From an uncultured Lachnospiraceae bacterium (GTDB lineage Bacteria; Bacillota; Clostridia; Lachnospirales; Lachnospiraceae), in contig OMSM01000263.1 in the NCBI GenBank assembly GCA_900313745.1, positions 1-5,625 on the forward strand: a DNA stretch of 5,625 nucleotides, in the 5' to 3' direction. Below are positions 1 through 5,499 of this stretch, piece by piece. The position numbers were made by a program, and so were the translations under genes. Positions within the stretch are counted from its first letter, which is position 1. Every line of letters starts with the position of its first letter. A model generated the notes under the pieces. It was not told the origin of the DNA and did not search any database. It worked only from the letters and a program-made list of their open reading frames with translations.

Positions 1-216
1 CCTGCCTACTGGTGCACCAAGGACGGCGTCGACCGCTGGATTCCCGTCGCCGAGGGGAAGAGCATAGGCCACAAGCGCATCGTCGATATCGGACATCTCA
101 ACGGTTATGCCTTCCGGGTCCGCATCCGTGATTCCTATGACAACGCAAGGATCTCGGCATTTCGGATCTATGGCCGGGAGCTGAAATACAAGTTCCACGA
201 CGATCTTACTGTCTGA
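1..216 (+). CDS. C-terminal end of a probable GH29 alpha-L-fucosidase (partial, 5' end outside window)
   Basis: An open frame runs from the first base to a TGA at 214-216, giving the last 71 residues of a protein. The stretch W-I-P-V-A-E-G-K-SIGHKRI (about residues 13-27 of the fragment), followed by FRVRIRDS (38-45) and ARISAFRIYG (49-58), resembles the C-terminal beta-sandwich of bacterial GH29 alpha-L-fucosidases, where a G-x-T/S-I-G-x-K-R-I motif precedes alternating R/I strands. Such enzymes release terminal L-fucose from oligosaccharides or glycans. The catalytic nucleophile and acid/base lie upstream and cannot be seen, so activity cannot be judged. A long stem-loop starts about 50 bases after the stop, so the gene probably ends its own transcription unit. 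Other glycosidases with a similar discoidin-like tail are possible; the family call rests on a short fragment. Confidence 0.6.
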   Translation, partial: PAYWCTKDGVDRWIPVAEGKSIGHKRIVDIGHLNGYAFRVRIRDSYDNARISAFRIYGRELKYKFHDDLTV

Positions 217-266
217 TCCCCCGTCCGGGCGGAAATACATTTGCCGTAATACTCTCCCATCTTTAT

Positions 267-323
267 AAGTTGCGCAGCAGAACCGCAAAAGTAACGCTTT
301 CCCGCGGATCTGCTGCGCAACTT
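267..323 (+). terminator. Long stem-loop, probable transcription terminator of the upstream gene
   Basis: Bases 267-286 pair with 304-323: 19 of 20 positions are complementary, with one A-A mismatch (282/308). The 17-base loop contains a small inner hairpin AAAG/CTTT (288-291 with 297-300). The strand after the stem is T-rich (TTATTCC, then TTGTTTTCC, then TTCTTTTTG) but has no clean uninterrupted T-run. Position, 51 bases after the stop codon, fits an intrinsic terminator. The long stem and interrupted T-tract leave open an mRNA 3'-end stabiliser, or an operator, since each arm carries the GTTGCGCA motif repeated nearby. Confidence 0.55.
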
Positions 324-395
324 TATTCCTTGTTTTCCTGTTCTTTTTGTCGCTTTTCCCTGTTTAATTAGTTAAATATGAGTAAAATTCCCGAA

Positions 396-424
396 TTGCG
401 CCGGAAGTTTTCCGTGCTTATCAT
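396..424 (+). promoter_or_regulatory. Candidate promoter for the LacI-type regulator
   Basis: TTGCGC (396-401) and TATCAT (419-424) are separated by 17 bases in an AT-rich area and could be -35 and -10 boxes. TATCAT matches the consensus at five of six positions, TTGCGC only at the first three. TAAAAT at 383-388 is an alternative -10 without a good -35. Either would give a 5' leader of more than 100 bases. Confidence 0.3.
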
Positions 425-456
425 AAATTATACGGTTTTCTGCCTGTTCCCGCCAA

Positions 457-474
457 TTCGCGCAACTGCGCAAC
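457..474. promoter_or_regulatory. Tandem GCGCAAC motif, possible operator upstream of the regulator gene
   Basis: Two GCGCAAC units lie directly adjacent (460-466 and 468-474) within CAATT-flanked sequence. Each shares a GCAAC half-site with the dyad-like units in the arms of the stem-loop at 269-278 and 312-321. LacI-family operators usually have a central CG and an inverted repeat, and the GTTGC/GCAAC pattern is compatible with an imperfect version. Placement between the candidate promoter and the regulator start would suit autoregulation. The binding protein is unknown. Confidence 0.3.
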
Positions 475-551
475 AATTCTGTCAGGCATCACCTGCAGCA
501 TAGAGCGGAACAACAGAGCAGGTACGGCACAGGAAGGCGGAACAGATCAGA

Positions 552-1583
552 ATGCCTGCGCGGAACTCACTCACCATCCAGGATATCGCGGATCATCTCG
601 GAGTCAGCAAGACCACCGTCTCCCGGGCAATTTCCGGCAGGGGCAGAATCGGCGGCGATACCCGGAAACAGGTACTTGCCTACTGCGAGTCGGTCGGTTA
701 CCGCCCGCGCAGAGCGAAAAAGGCCGCCCCGGAAGTTTTGGCTGAAATGCCGGCAAAAAGCCGCAATATCGCCGTTATCCTTCCGGACAGCCTGCTGCAT
801 GACTCCATCTTCTTCCAGAACTGCCTCGCGGGCATCGTCGAGAGCGCCGCAGCCGCGGACTACGACATTGTCATCGCACTGGAGGAGGATGCCGGAACGA
901 CCGCAATGGAGCGCATCTTCCGAAGAGGCAAGGCGGACGGCGCGGTACTGATGCGGGGGTATGTGGACGACCCGCAGATCAAATTCCTGAAATCCCGGGG
1001 CATTCCGTTCGTGCTCATCGGCACCACGCCCGAGGACATCGTCCAGGTGGACAGCAACGTCGCCGCCGGCGCCAAGGCGCTGGTCCTCTATCTCCTTGGG
1101 ATGGGCTTAAGGCGCATCGCCTATATCGGCGGCAAGGAGAGCTATCTGGTGAGCCGTAAGCGGGAGGAGGGATTCCTTAAGGCGTTTGAGGAATACCTGA
1201 TCCCCGCAGACCACTCCCTGATCTTCCGCAATGCGGTAAACAGCAGCCTTATCGGCTACTACGTGGACAATGCTCTGCAGCGCGGAGCCCAGTGCATCGT
1301 GGGCGGGGACGACCTCATCAGCCAGAGCATCCTTCAGGCGCTGACCGAGCGCGGCGTGAGAGTCCCGGAGGACATCCTCCTGGCGTCGATGTACAACAGC
1401 ATCTATACGACCAGCAGCGTACCGCCCATCACCTCCGTCGATGTCGATCCCCGCGAACTCGGCGAGGCGGCAGGGAAGCGAATCGTGAGCCTGCTCGACA
1501 GGGAGGACGCGCCTCTCCGGACCCAGATCCAGTACAACCTGGTTATCCGCCCGTCCACCCAGGGACCGGTCCGAAGAGGATAG
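552..1583 (+). CDS. LacI/GalR-family transcriptional regulator
   Basis: The 343-residue protein has the LacI-family layout. Residues 8-27 (TIQDIADHLGVSKTTVSRAI) form the helix-turn-helix, followed by DTRKQVLAYCESVGYRP (36-52) and a periplasmic-binding-protein-like effector domain from about residue 71. That domain has strand IAVILP (73-78), FFQNCLAGI (87-95), GIPFVLIG (150-157), QVDSN (165-169), REEGFLKAF (204-212), GGDDLISQSIL (251-261) and PPITSVDVDPRELGEAA (291-307). The length is normal for the family. Such proteins bind operator DNA as dimers and leave it when they bind a sugar. The start is set by the HTH lying seven residues in; AGGAAGG (531-537) is a ribosome site rather far upstream, with GGCGG (536-540) closer. 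The segment after YRP lacks the usual N-x-x-A-R-x-L hinge helix and is about six residues longer. Its position directly before the transporter genes suggests it controls them; the effector sugar cannot be read. Confidence 0.93.
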   Translation: MPARNSLTIQDIADHLGVSKTTVSRAISGRGRIGGDTRKQVLAYCESVGYRPRRAKKAAPEVLAEMPAKSRNIAVILPDSLLHDSIFFQNCLAGIVESAAAADYDIVIALEEDAGTTAMERIFRRGKADGAVLMRGYVDDPQIKFLKSRGIPFVLIGTTPEDIVQVDSNVAAGAKALVLYLLGMGLRRIAYIGGKESYLVSRKREEGFLKAFEEYLIPADHSLIFRNAVNSSLIGYYVDNALQRGAQCIVGGDDLISQSILQALTERGVRVPEDILLASMYNSIYTTSSVPPITSVDVDPRELGEAAGKRIVSLLDREDAPLRTQIQYNLVIRPSTQGPVRRG

Positions 1584-1620
1584 CCGGACCGGCCGCAGCC
1601 TGAACTCCGCCGGATCCGGC
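1583..1620 (+). terminator. Stem-loop just after the regulator stop codon, possible terminator without T-tract
   Basis: GCCGGACCGGC (1583-1593) pairs with GCCGGATCCGGC (1609-1620) over 11 base pairs with one bulged A (1614) and a 15-base loop. The right arm is itself a perfect 12-bp palindrome. The following sequence (CGGCAGGAGACTAAG) has no run of T, so it is not a classical intrinsic terminator. It may act with a factor, protect the 3' end, or simply slow read-through into the transporter genes. Confidence 0.4.
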
Positions 1621-1643
1621 CGGCAGGAGACTAAGTGATCACC

Positions 1644-1663
1644 GGAACCGGTTAACCGGTTCC
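1644..1663. promoter_or_regulatory. Perfect 20-bp palindrome of two tandem AACCGGTT units, probable LacI-family operator
   Basis: GGAACCGGTTAACCGGTTCC equals its own reverse complement and contains two head-to-tail copies of the 8-bp palindrome AACCGGTT (1646-1653 and 1654-1661). A short palindrome with central CG and AA/TT arms is typical of operators bound by LacI-family proteins, and such a gene ends only 60 bases upstream. The site occupies the -35 and spacer area of the candidate extended -10 promoter at 1665-1673, where bound repressor would block RNA polymerase. That the adjacent regulator binds it is inference. Confidence 0.7.
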
Positions 1664-1664
1664 T

Positions 1665-1673
1665 TGATATATC
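1665..1673 (+). promoter_or_regulatory. Candidate extended -10 promoter of the transporter operon
   Basis: TGATATATC (1665-1673) matches the extended -10 form TGnTATAAT at four of six hexamer positions plus the TG. No good -35 is seen 16-18 bases upstream, where the 20-bp palindrome lies; an extended -10 can partly compensate. The element sits inside a perfect 12-bp palindrome TTGATATATCAA (1664-1675). A start of transcription at or near G1678 is expected if this is correct. Confidence 0.4.
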
Positions 1674-1677
1674 AACC

Positions 1678-1693
1678 GTTCCCGCAAGGGAAC
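1678..1693 (+). other. 5' leader hairpin with GCAA tetraloop
   Basis: GTTCCC (1678-1683) and GGGAAC (1688-1693) form a perfect 6-bp stem closed by GCAA, a GNRA-type tetraloop that stabilises RNA hairpins. It ends nine bases before the strong ribosome site GGGAGG (1703-1708) of the binding-protein gene. If transcription starts near 1678, the hairpin would be the extreme 5' end of the mRNA, a place where stems can protect messages from decay. An alternative is a DNA-level operator. Confidence 0.5.
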
Positions 1694-1713
1694 ACCCACA
1701 AAGGGAGGTACCA

Positions 1714-3354
1714 ATGAAACATCGTAAACTTGTCAGCCTGCTGCTCGCAGCCGCCATGGCGCTCTCGCTCACTGCCTGCGCCGGGGCTCCCGCCGCCAGC
1801 AGCACAACCTCCGAGTCTGCTCCCGCGGCGGCCGAAGAAGCCGCTCCCGCGGAAGAAGCTGCGGATCCCTATGCTTCTCTTCCCGAGAAGAACACCCCCT
1901 CCACCCCGGTTTATGCCACCCCGGATATGTACCCCAACACCGACATGTCCAAGAAGGTGAACATCAACATGTACATGGTCGGCGACACGCCGAATGACTG
2001 GGATGCGGTCTGCGCCGAGATGAACAAGTATCTCGAGCCCTTCAACACAACCTTCTCCGCCACGTTCTTAAGCTGGTCCGATTACACCACGCTGTATCCG
2101 CTGGCACTGCAGGGCGACGACTGCGACATCATCTACACCGCGAGCTGGTGCTTCTTAGGCTCCGAGGCCGCGAAGGGCTCCTTCGTCGAGCTGACCGATG
2201 ACTTCCTCGCCGAGAAGATGCCCTTGACCTGGAAGTATCAGGCACCCGAGAGCTACGCGGAAGTTCTCCAGGGCGGCAAGGTCTACTGCATCCCTCAGAA
2301 CGTGACCGAGGCCTCCGCCAAGTACGTCGCCATCCGAAAGGACCTGGCCGACAAGTACGGCATCGGCGAGCTCAAGACCTGGGAAGATTTTGCGAACTAT
2401 CTGACCACCATCGCCGAAAAGGAAACTCCCGAGAGCGGCATCTACGCTTACGCCGCCGCCGGGGAGAACAAGGAACTCTGGGACGTCTACGCACAGGAAT
2501 ATGAGCTCCGTGACGCCGTTCTGGACGACTATCTCCGCATGGACTACATCTTTGACGGAAGCTCCACCCCCACCGCGGACGACATCCAGCTTGCCTATGA
2601 TATGGACATCTTCAAGGATTTCGCCCACGAGATGAAGAGACTTGCGGACGCCGGCGTCTGGAGCCGCAGCGCCCTGACCAACACCACCACCAAGGACGAG
2701 GCCTTCGGCGCCCTGCAGAGCGCAGCGGATGCCTGGAACGCTTCCCTCTTCACCTACATCGCACAGGCAGAGCAGAACGAGGGCGTCGAGTGCGCCGTCT
2801 ACGATCTGGCCGCCGACAACATGTCCTCCGCAGCGTACGGCTCCGGCGGCATGGCCCTGGCCGAGGGTTCTCAGAACCTTGACCGCGCCGCAATGGTTCT
2901 CGACCTGTTCGAGAATGACACCTATCTCAACCGTCTGATGACCCTGGGTATCGAGGGCGTGCACTACGAGATGACCGATGAGGATCACTACATCGAGCTC
3001 GAGAAGTCCGCTGATTTCGCGATCTGGGTTACCGCAGCTTCCTGGTCCATCAAGAACTACAAGCTGACCGACGCCGCCGATGATCCCCGCCGCCAGGCGA
3101 TCTCCGAGGAGACCGAGGCCCGCGGTGTTCCTTCTCCTACCCGCACCTTCGCGATGGATACCACGGAAATCGCGGATTATGTCACCGCGATCAAGAACGT
3201 GCTGAACGACTATGTTCCCATGCTTCAGCTTGGCCTGGTTGACGATGTTGACGCAACCATCGCCGAGATGCAGCAGAAGCTGGACGACGCCGGCATGCAG
3301 ATCTACAAGGATGCCTTCGTTGAGCAGTACAACGCCTGGCTCGCTGAGCAGTAA
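1714..3354 (+). CDS. Sugar ABC transporter substrate-binding lipoprotein, LplA-like
   Basis: The 546-residue protein starts with a lipoprotein signal: basic MKHRK, a hydrophobic core (6-18) and the lipobox LTAC with the lipidated Cys at 22. A low-complexity Ala/Ser/Glu/Pro linker (about 23-52) tethers the globular domain to the outside of the membrane. NINMYMVGDTPNDWDAV (83-99) and WSDYTTLYPLALQGDDCDIIY (121-141) match the opening of the LplA-type family 1 extracellular solute-binding proteins. The C-terminal part from about 469 (GVPSPTRTFAMDT, then LGLVDDVDATIAEMQQKL and a final YNAWL) looks like the DUF3502 region found in this subgroup. It would bind an oligosaccharide and deliver it to the two permeases encoded next. 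The ATG has an excellent ribosome site, GGGAGG at 1703-1708, five bases upstream. Subgroup is clear; the exact sugar is not readable from sequence. Confidence 0.93.
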   Translation: MKHRKLVSLLLAAAMALSLTACAGAPAASSTTSESAPAAAEEAAPAEEAADPYASLPEKNTPSTPVYATPDMYPNTDMSKKVNINMYMVGDTPNDWDAVCAEMNKYLEPFNTTFSATFLSWSDYTTLYPLALQGDDCDIIYTASWCFLGSEAAKGSFVELTDDFLAEKMPLTWKYQAPESYAEVLQGGKVYCIPQNVTEASAKYVAIRKDLADKYGIGELKTWEDFANYLTTIAEKETPESGIYAYAAAGENKELWDVYAQEYELRDAVLDDYLRMDYIFDGSSTPTADDIQLAYDMDIFKDFAHEMKRLADAGVWSRSALTNTTTKDEAFGALQSAADAWNASLFTYIAQAEQNEGVECAVYDLAADNMSSAAYGSGGMALAEGSQNLDRAAMVLDLFENDTYLNRLMTLGIEGVHYEMTDEDHYIELEKSADFAIWVTAASWSIKNYKLTDAADDPRRQAISEETEARGVPSPTRTFAMDTTEIADYVTAIKNVLNDYVPMLQLGLVDDVDATIAEMQQKLDDAGMQIYKDAFVEQYNAWLAEQ

Positions 3355-3375
3355 GGCAGGAACCGAACCACCCAC

Positions 3376-3409
3376 CGGGGCGGCGGCAGAAGCCGCCGCC
3401 CCGTTCTTT
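3376..3409 (+). terminator. Intercistronic GC-rich hairpin, probable partial terminator/attenuator
   Basis: CGGGGCGGCGGC (3376-3387) pairs perfectly with GCCGCCGCCCCG (3392-3403) around an AGAA loop and is followed by TTCTTTC. This is a 12-bp terminator-like stem with a short, imperfect T-tract, 21 bases after the binding-protein stop. Because the next gene belongs to the same transporter, partial termination is likelier than complete. It would give more binding protein than permease, a common arrangement in ABC sugar operons. Confidence 0.65.
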
Positions 3410-3410
3410 C

Positions 3411-3437
3411 GCGGCCGGCAGCAGGGCCGGTTTCCGC
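3411..3437 (+). other. Second stem-loop directly after the intercistronic hairpin
   Basis: GCGG-CCGGC (3411-3419) pairs with GCCGG (3426-3430) and CCGC (3434-3437), giving nine pairs with a TTT bulge (3431-3433) and a six-base loop. It begins eight bases after the preceding stem and has no T-run. It could block 3'-to-5' decay of the upstream binding-protein message. It is also possible that it is a chance product of the G/C-rich sequence. Confidence 0.35.
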
Positions 3438-3473
3438 GGATGAAACCATCCGATTCCCCCATGGTGAACGATC

Positions 3474-4421
3474 GTGAAAAAGAATAAGCAAACTGAAATA
3501 CAGGTAAAACTGCCGTTCAACAAGGTTGTGAAGCGCCACTGGATGCTGCTCCTGATGCTCCTTCCCGCCGTTATTTATGTCCTTGTGTTCTCCTATATGC
3601 CCATGACCGGCATCATCATGGCCTTCAAGCGCTACCAGCGCGCAGGCGGGATCTATTTCTCCCCCTGGAACGGGCTCAACAACTTCAAGGCGCTGATGAT
3701 CCAGGGGAAGCTCGGCATGGTCACCCGAAACACGCTGCTCTACAACATCGCCTTTATCTTCCTGGGCGTTGTCTTTGAGATGGGCAGCGCGATTCTCCTG
3801 AATGAGATCGTCTCAAAGCTTTTCAAGAAGGTGGCCCAGTCTTTCATGTTCCTTCCCTACTTCATCAGCTGGGTTGTGGCCGGCGCCATCATGTACAACA
3901 TCTTCAATTACGAAAAGGGCATCTTCAATACCGTCATGGCCGCGATCGGCGCATCACCCGTCGATCTTTACAACACGCCGCACCTCTGGCCCTTCGTTCT
4001 GATCTTCTTAAAGCTCTGGAAGCAGACCGGCTATGGCTCCGTCGTCTATCTGGCCGCGATTACCGGACTGGACCAGGAGATGTTCGAGGCAGCTTCCATC
4101 GACGGCGCCACCGAATGGCAGAAGATCCGCTATCTCACAATTCCTTCCCTCGTCCCGACAATGATGATCATGGTGCTGCTCGCCATCGGCAATATCTTCC
4201 GCGGCGACTTCGGCCTCTTCTACCAGACTGTGAAGAGCAGCGCACTGCTGCAGCCAGCCACCGACGTCATCGACACCTATGTCTTCCGGCTCTTAATCGA
4301 CTCAAGCGATTACGGCGTCTCCGCCGCGGCCGGCCTGTATCAGTCGGTGCTCTGCTTCATCACCATCACGGTGTGCAACGGCATCGTCAAGAAGATCCAG
4401 CCGGATTACTCGCTGTACTGA
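3474..4421 (+). CDS. Sugar ABC transporter permease 1, LplB-like
   Basis: The 315-residue membrane protein has about six hydrophobic segments (near 24-44, 88-108, 122-145, 172-196, 225-246 and 282-303). It carries the ABC-permease EAA loop EAASIDGATEWQKIRYLTIP at 205-224, which docks the cytoplasmic ATPase. The N-terminal pattern LLPAVIYVLVFSYMPMTGIIMAFKRY (29-54) and the C-terminal KKIQPDYSLY are typical of LplB-type CUT1 permeases. It would form half of the channel with permease 2. The start is a GTG: an in-frame TGA at 3465-3467 excludes anything much earlier, and GGTGA (3463-3467), which matches part of the anti-Shine-Dalgarno complement, is six bases upstream. The ATG at 3461 is out of frame. 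The 119-base gap from the binding-protein gene contains two stem-loops, so expression is probably lower than for that gene. Confidence 0.93.
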   Translation: MKKNKQTEIQVKLPFNKVVKRHWMLLLMLLPAVIYVLVFSYMPMTGIIMAFKRYQRAGGIYFSPWNGLNNFKALMIQGKLGMVTRNTLLYNIAFIFLGVVFEMGSAILLNEIVSKLFKKVAQSFMFLPYFISWVVAGAIMYNIFNYEKGIFNTVMAAIGASPVDLYNTPHLWPFVLIFLKLWKQTGYGSVVYLAAITGLDQEMFEAASIDGATEWQKIRYLTIPSLVPTMMIMVLLAIGNIFRGDFGLFYQTVKSSALLQPATDVIDTYVFRLLIDSSDYGVSAAAGLYQSVLCFITITVCNGIVKKIQPDYSLY

Positions 4422-4451
4422 TCCGGACGGCGCATCGGCCGCGGGCGGCAG

Positions 4452-4461
4452 AAACCGGTTA
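4452..4461. promoter_or_regulatory. AACCGGTT motif between the two permease genes, possible intra-operon operator
   Basis: AAACCGGTTA contains the same 8-bp palindrome (4453-4460) that occurs twice before the binding-protein gene. It lies in the 103-base gap between permeases. No convincing promoter boxes flank it, so it could be a roadblock or looping site for the LacI-type regulator, an auxiliary operator, or a coincidence. Confidence 0.35.
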
Positions 4462-4524
4462 TACAGCCGGACACACCGCTGCTGTCTGCGCCTGACTCGA
4501 CATTCTCAGGGAAAGGAAAAACTT

Positions 4525-5445
4525 ATGAGCAGCTCCAAAGCAACCGCGGAAACTCCCCGCATGAGCCGCGACCTGAAAAAAATGAATATCCTCGGCATCA
4601 TCCTGATCTCCCTCTTCGCGCTGGTCTGCGTGCTGCCGTTTTATCTGATTATCATCGCCTCCTTCACCAGCGAGACCTACATGATCCGCAACGGCTACCC
4701 GCTGCTGCCAAGCCTTAAGAACGCCACCCTGGAGGCCTATCAGCTCTGCCTGAAGAATCCCGGCTCCATTGTAAGGGCGTACGCCGTCACCGGCTCCGCC
4801 ACCGTCATCGGAACGTGCCTCGCGGTCTTTATGGCCACCATGACCGGCTACGTTCTCTCCCGCAAGGATTTCCAGTGGCGCAACGGGTTCAGTTTTTTCT
4901 TCTTCTTCACCACACTGTTCAACGGCGGCCTTGTGCCCTGGTACCTCCTGTGCGTGCGGTATCTGCACTTCAAGAACTCGTTCCTGTCCCTGATCCTTCC
5001 GCTGATGTTCTCGGTCTGGAACATGATCATCGCGAAATCCTTCATGGCGGGCATCCCTCAGTCGATCTCCGAATCAGCCATGATCGACGGCGCCAACGAT
5101 ATGCGGATTTTTGTCTCCCTCATCCTCCCGCTCTCCAAGCCGTTAATCGCGACCCTCGGCCTGTTCTCTGCCCTCGCCTACTGGAACGACTGGTACAACT
5201 GCATGCTGTTCATCTCCAATGACAGCATGTTCACCCTGCAATACTACCTGCAGCGCATGCTGGGAAGTGCCGAGGCAATGCGCACCGTCGCCGAGAAATC
5301 GGGAATGCCCCTGACCTCCGCCATCCCGCTGGAGAGCATGCAGATGGCAATGACGGTCATCGCCACCGGTCCCATCGTGCTGCTCTATCCCTTCGTGCAG
5401 CGGTATTTCGTGAAAGGTCTCACCATCGGTGCGGTAAAAGGCTGA
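4525..5445 (+). CDS. Sugar ABC transporter permease 2, LplC/AraQ-like
   Basis: The 306-residue protein has six likely membrane segments (near 22-46, 87-110, 122-144, 153-172, 207-230 and 274-291). The EAA-type loop is ESAMIDGANDMRIFVSLILP at 183-202. FNGGLVPWYLL (132-142), AYWNDWYN (218-225) and the ending QRYFVKGLTIGAVKG (292-306) are hallmarks of the LplC/AraQ branch of CUT1 permeases. It pairs with permease 1 to form the translocation channel for the oligosaccharide delivered by the lipoprotein. The ATG is preceded by AGGGAAAGG (4508-4516) at a good distance. The first Ala of the classical EAA loop is Ser here, as in many members of this branch. The 103-base gap to permease 1 is long for co-translated partners and carries an operator-like motif, but I see no strong terminator in it. 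Confidence 0.93.
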   Translation: MSSSKATAETPRMSRDLKKMNILGIILISLFALVCVLPFYLIIIASFTSETYMIRNGYPLLPSLKNATLEAYQLCLKNPGSIVRAYAVTGSATVIGTCLAVFMATMTGYVLSRKDFQWRNGFSFFFFFTTLFNGGLVPWYLLCVRYLHFKNSFLSLILPLMFSVWNMIIAKSFMAGIPQSISESAMIDGANDMRIFVSLILPLSKPLIATLGLFSALAYWNDWYNCMLFISNDSMFTLQYYLQRMLGSAEAMRTVAEKSGMPLTSAIPLESMQMAMTVIATGPIVLLYPFVQRYFVKGLTIGAVKG

Positions 5446-5461
5446 TCATGAAAAGAACCCG

Positions 5462-5470
5462 TGGTATAGT
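5462..5470 (+). promoter_or_regulatory. Candidate extended -10 promoter for the downstream glycosidase-like gene
   Basis: TGGTATAGT fits the extended -10 consensus TGnTATAAT with one mismatch in the hexamer (TATAGT, 5465-5470). The -35 area 17 bases upstream (CTGATC) is weak. The box lies 30 bases before the next start codon. It begins inside an inverted repeat GTGGT/ACCAC (5461-5465 and 5481-5485) that would bracket the expected start of transcription and could bind a regulator. Confidence 0.4.
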
Positions 5471-5499
5471 ACAAAGAGAAACCACAGAGGACGACCGCC

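Larger units (their letters stand above)
217..551. other. 335-base intergenic region between the fucosidase-like gene and the LacI-type regulator
   Basis: No credible coding frame is seen here. The region holds a long imperfect stem-loop (267-323), an AT-rich stretch (about 361-433) that is the likeliest place for the regulator's promoter, and five copies of the hexamer TTGCGC or its complement GCGCAA (270, 315, 396, 460, 468). It also holds a small dyad CGGAA-GTT-TTCCG (402-414) and a 6-bp inverted repeat ACCTGC/GCAGGT (491-496 and 518-523) in the probable leader of the regulator gene. Its A+T content is clearly higher than in the flanking genes. Confidence 0.7.

Noticed and set aside
1107..1805. 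A 232-residue open frame on the minus strand across the regulator's 3' half and the operator region
   Set aside because: It overlaps two convincing genes and the palindromic control region, and its translation shows no domain pattern. It is a compositional shadow.
2155..3462. A 435-residue open frame on the minus strand
   Set aside because: It lies opposite the well-supported binding-protein gene, whose G/C-rich third positions suppress stops on the other strand. Its Val/Gly/Leu-rich translation resembles no family I know.
4438..4449. GCCGC-GG-GCGGC as an intercistronic hairpin between the permeases
   Set aside because: The loop would have only two bases, or the stem only four pairs, and no T-run follows; too weak to call a terminator.
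4891..4909. T-rich run (T6 then TTC repeats) in permease 2 as a possible slippage site or terminator
   Set aside because: It encodes a Phe-rich membrane segment that fits the family, the frame continues intact on both sides, and no stem precedes it.
4459..4968. A 169-residue minus-strand frame opposite permease 2
   Set aside because: It is highly charged and low in pattern, and is fully explained by the complementary strand of the permease gene.
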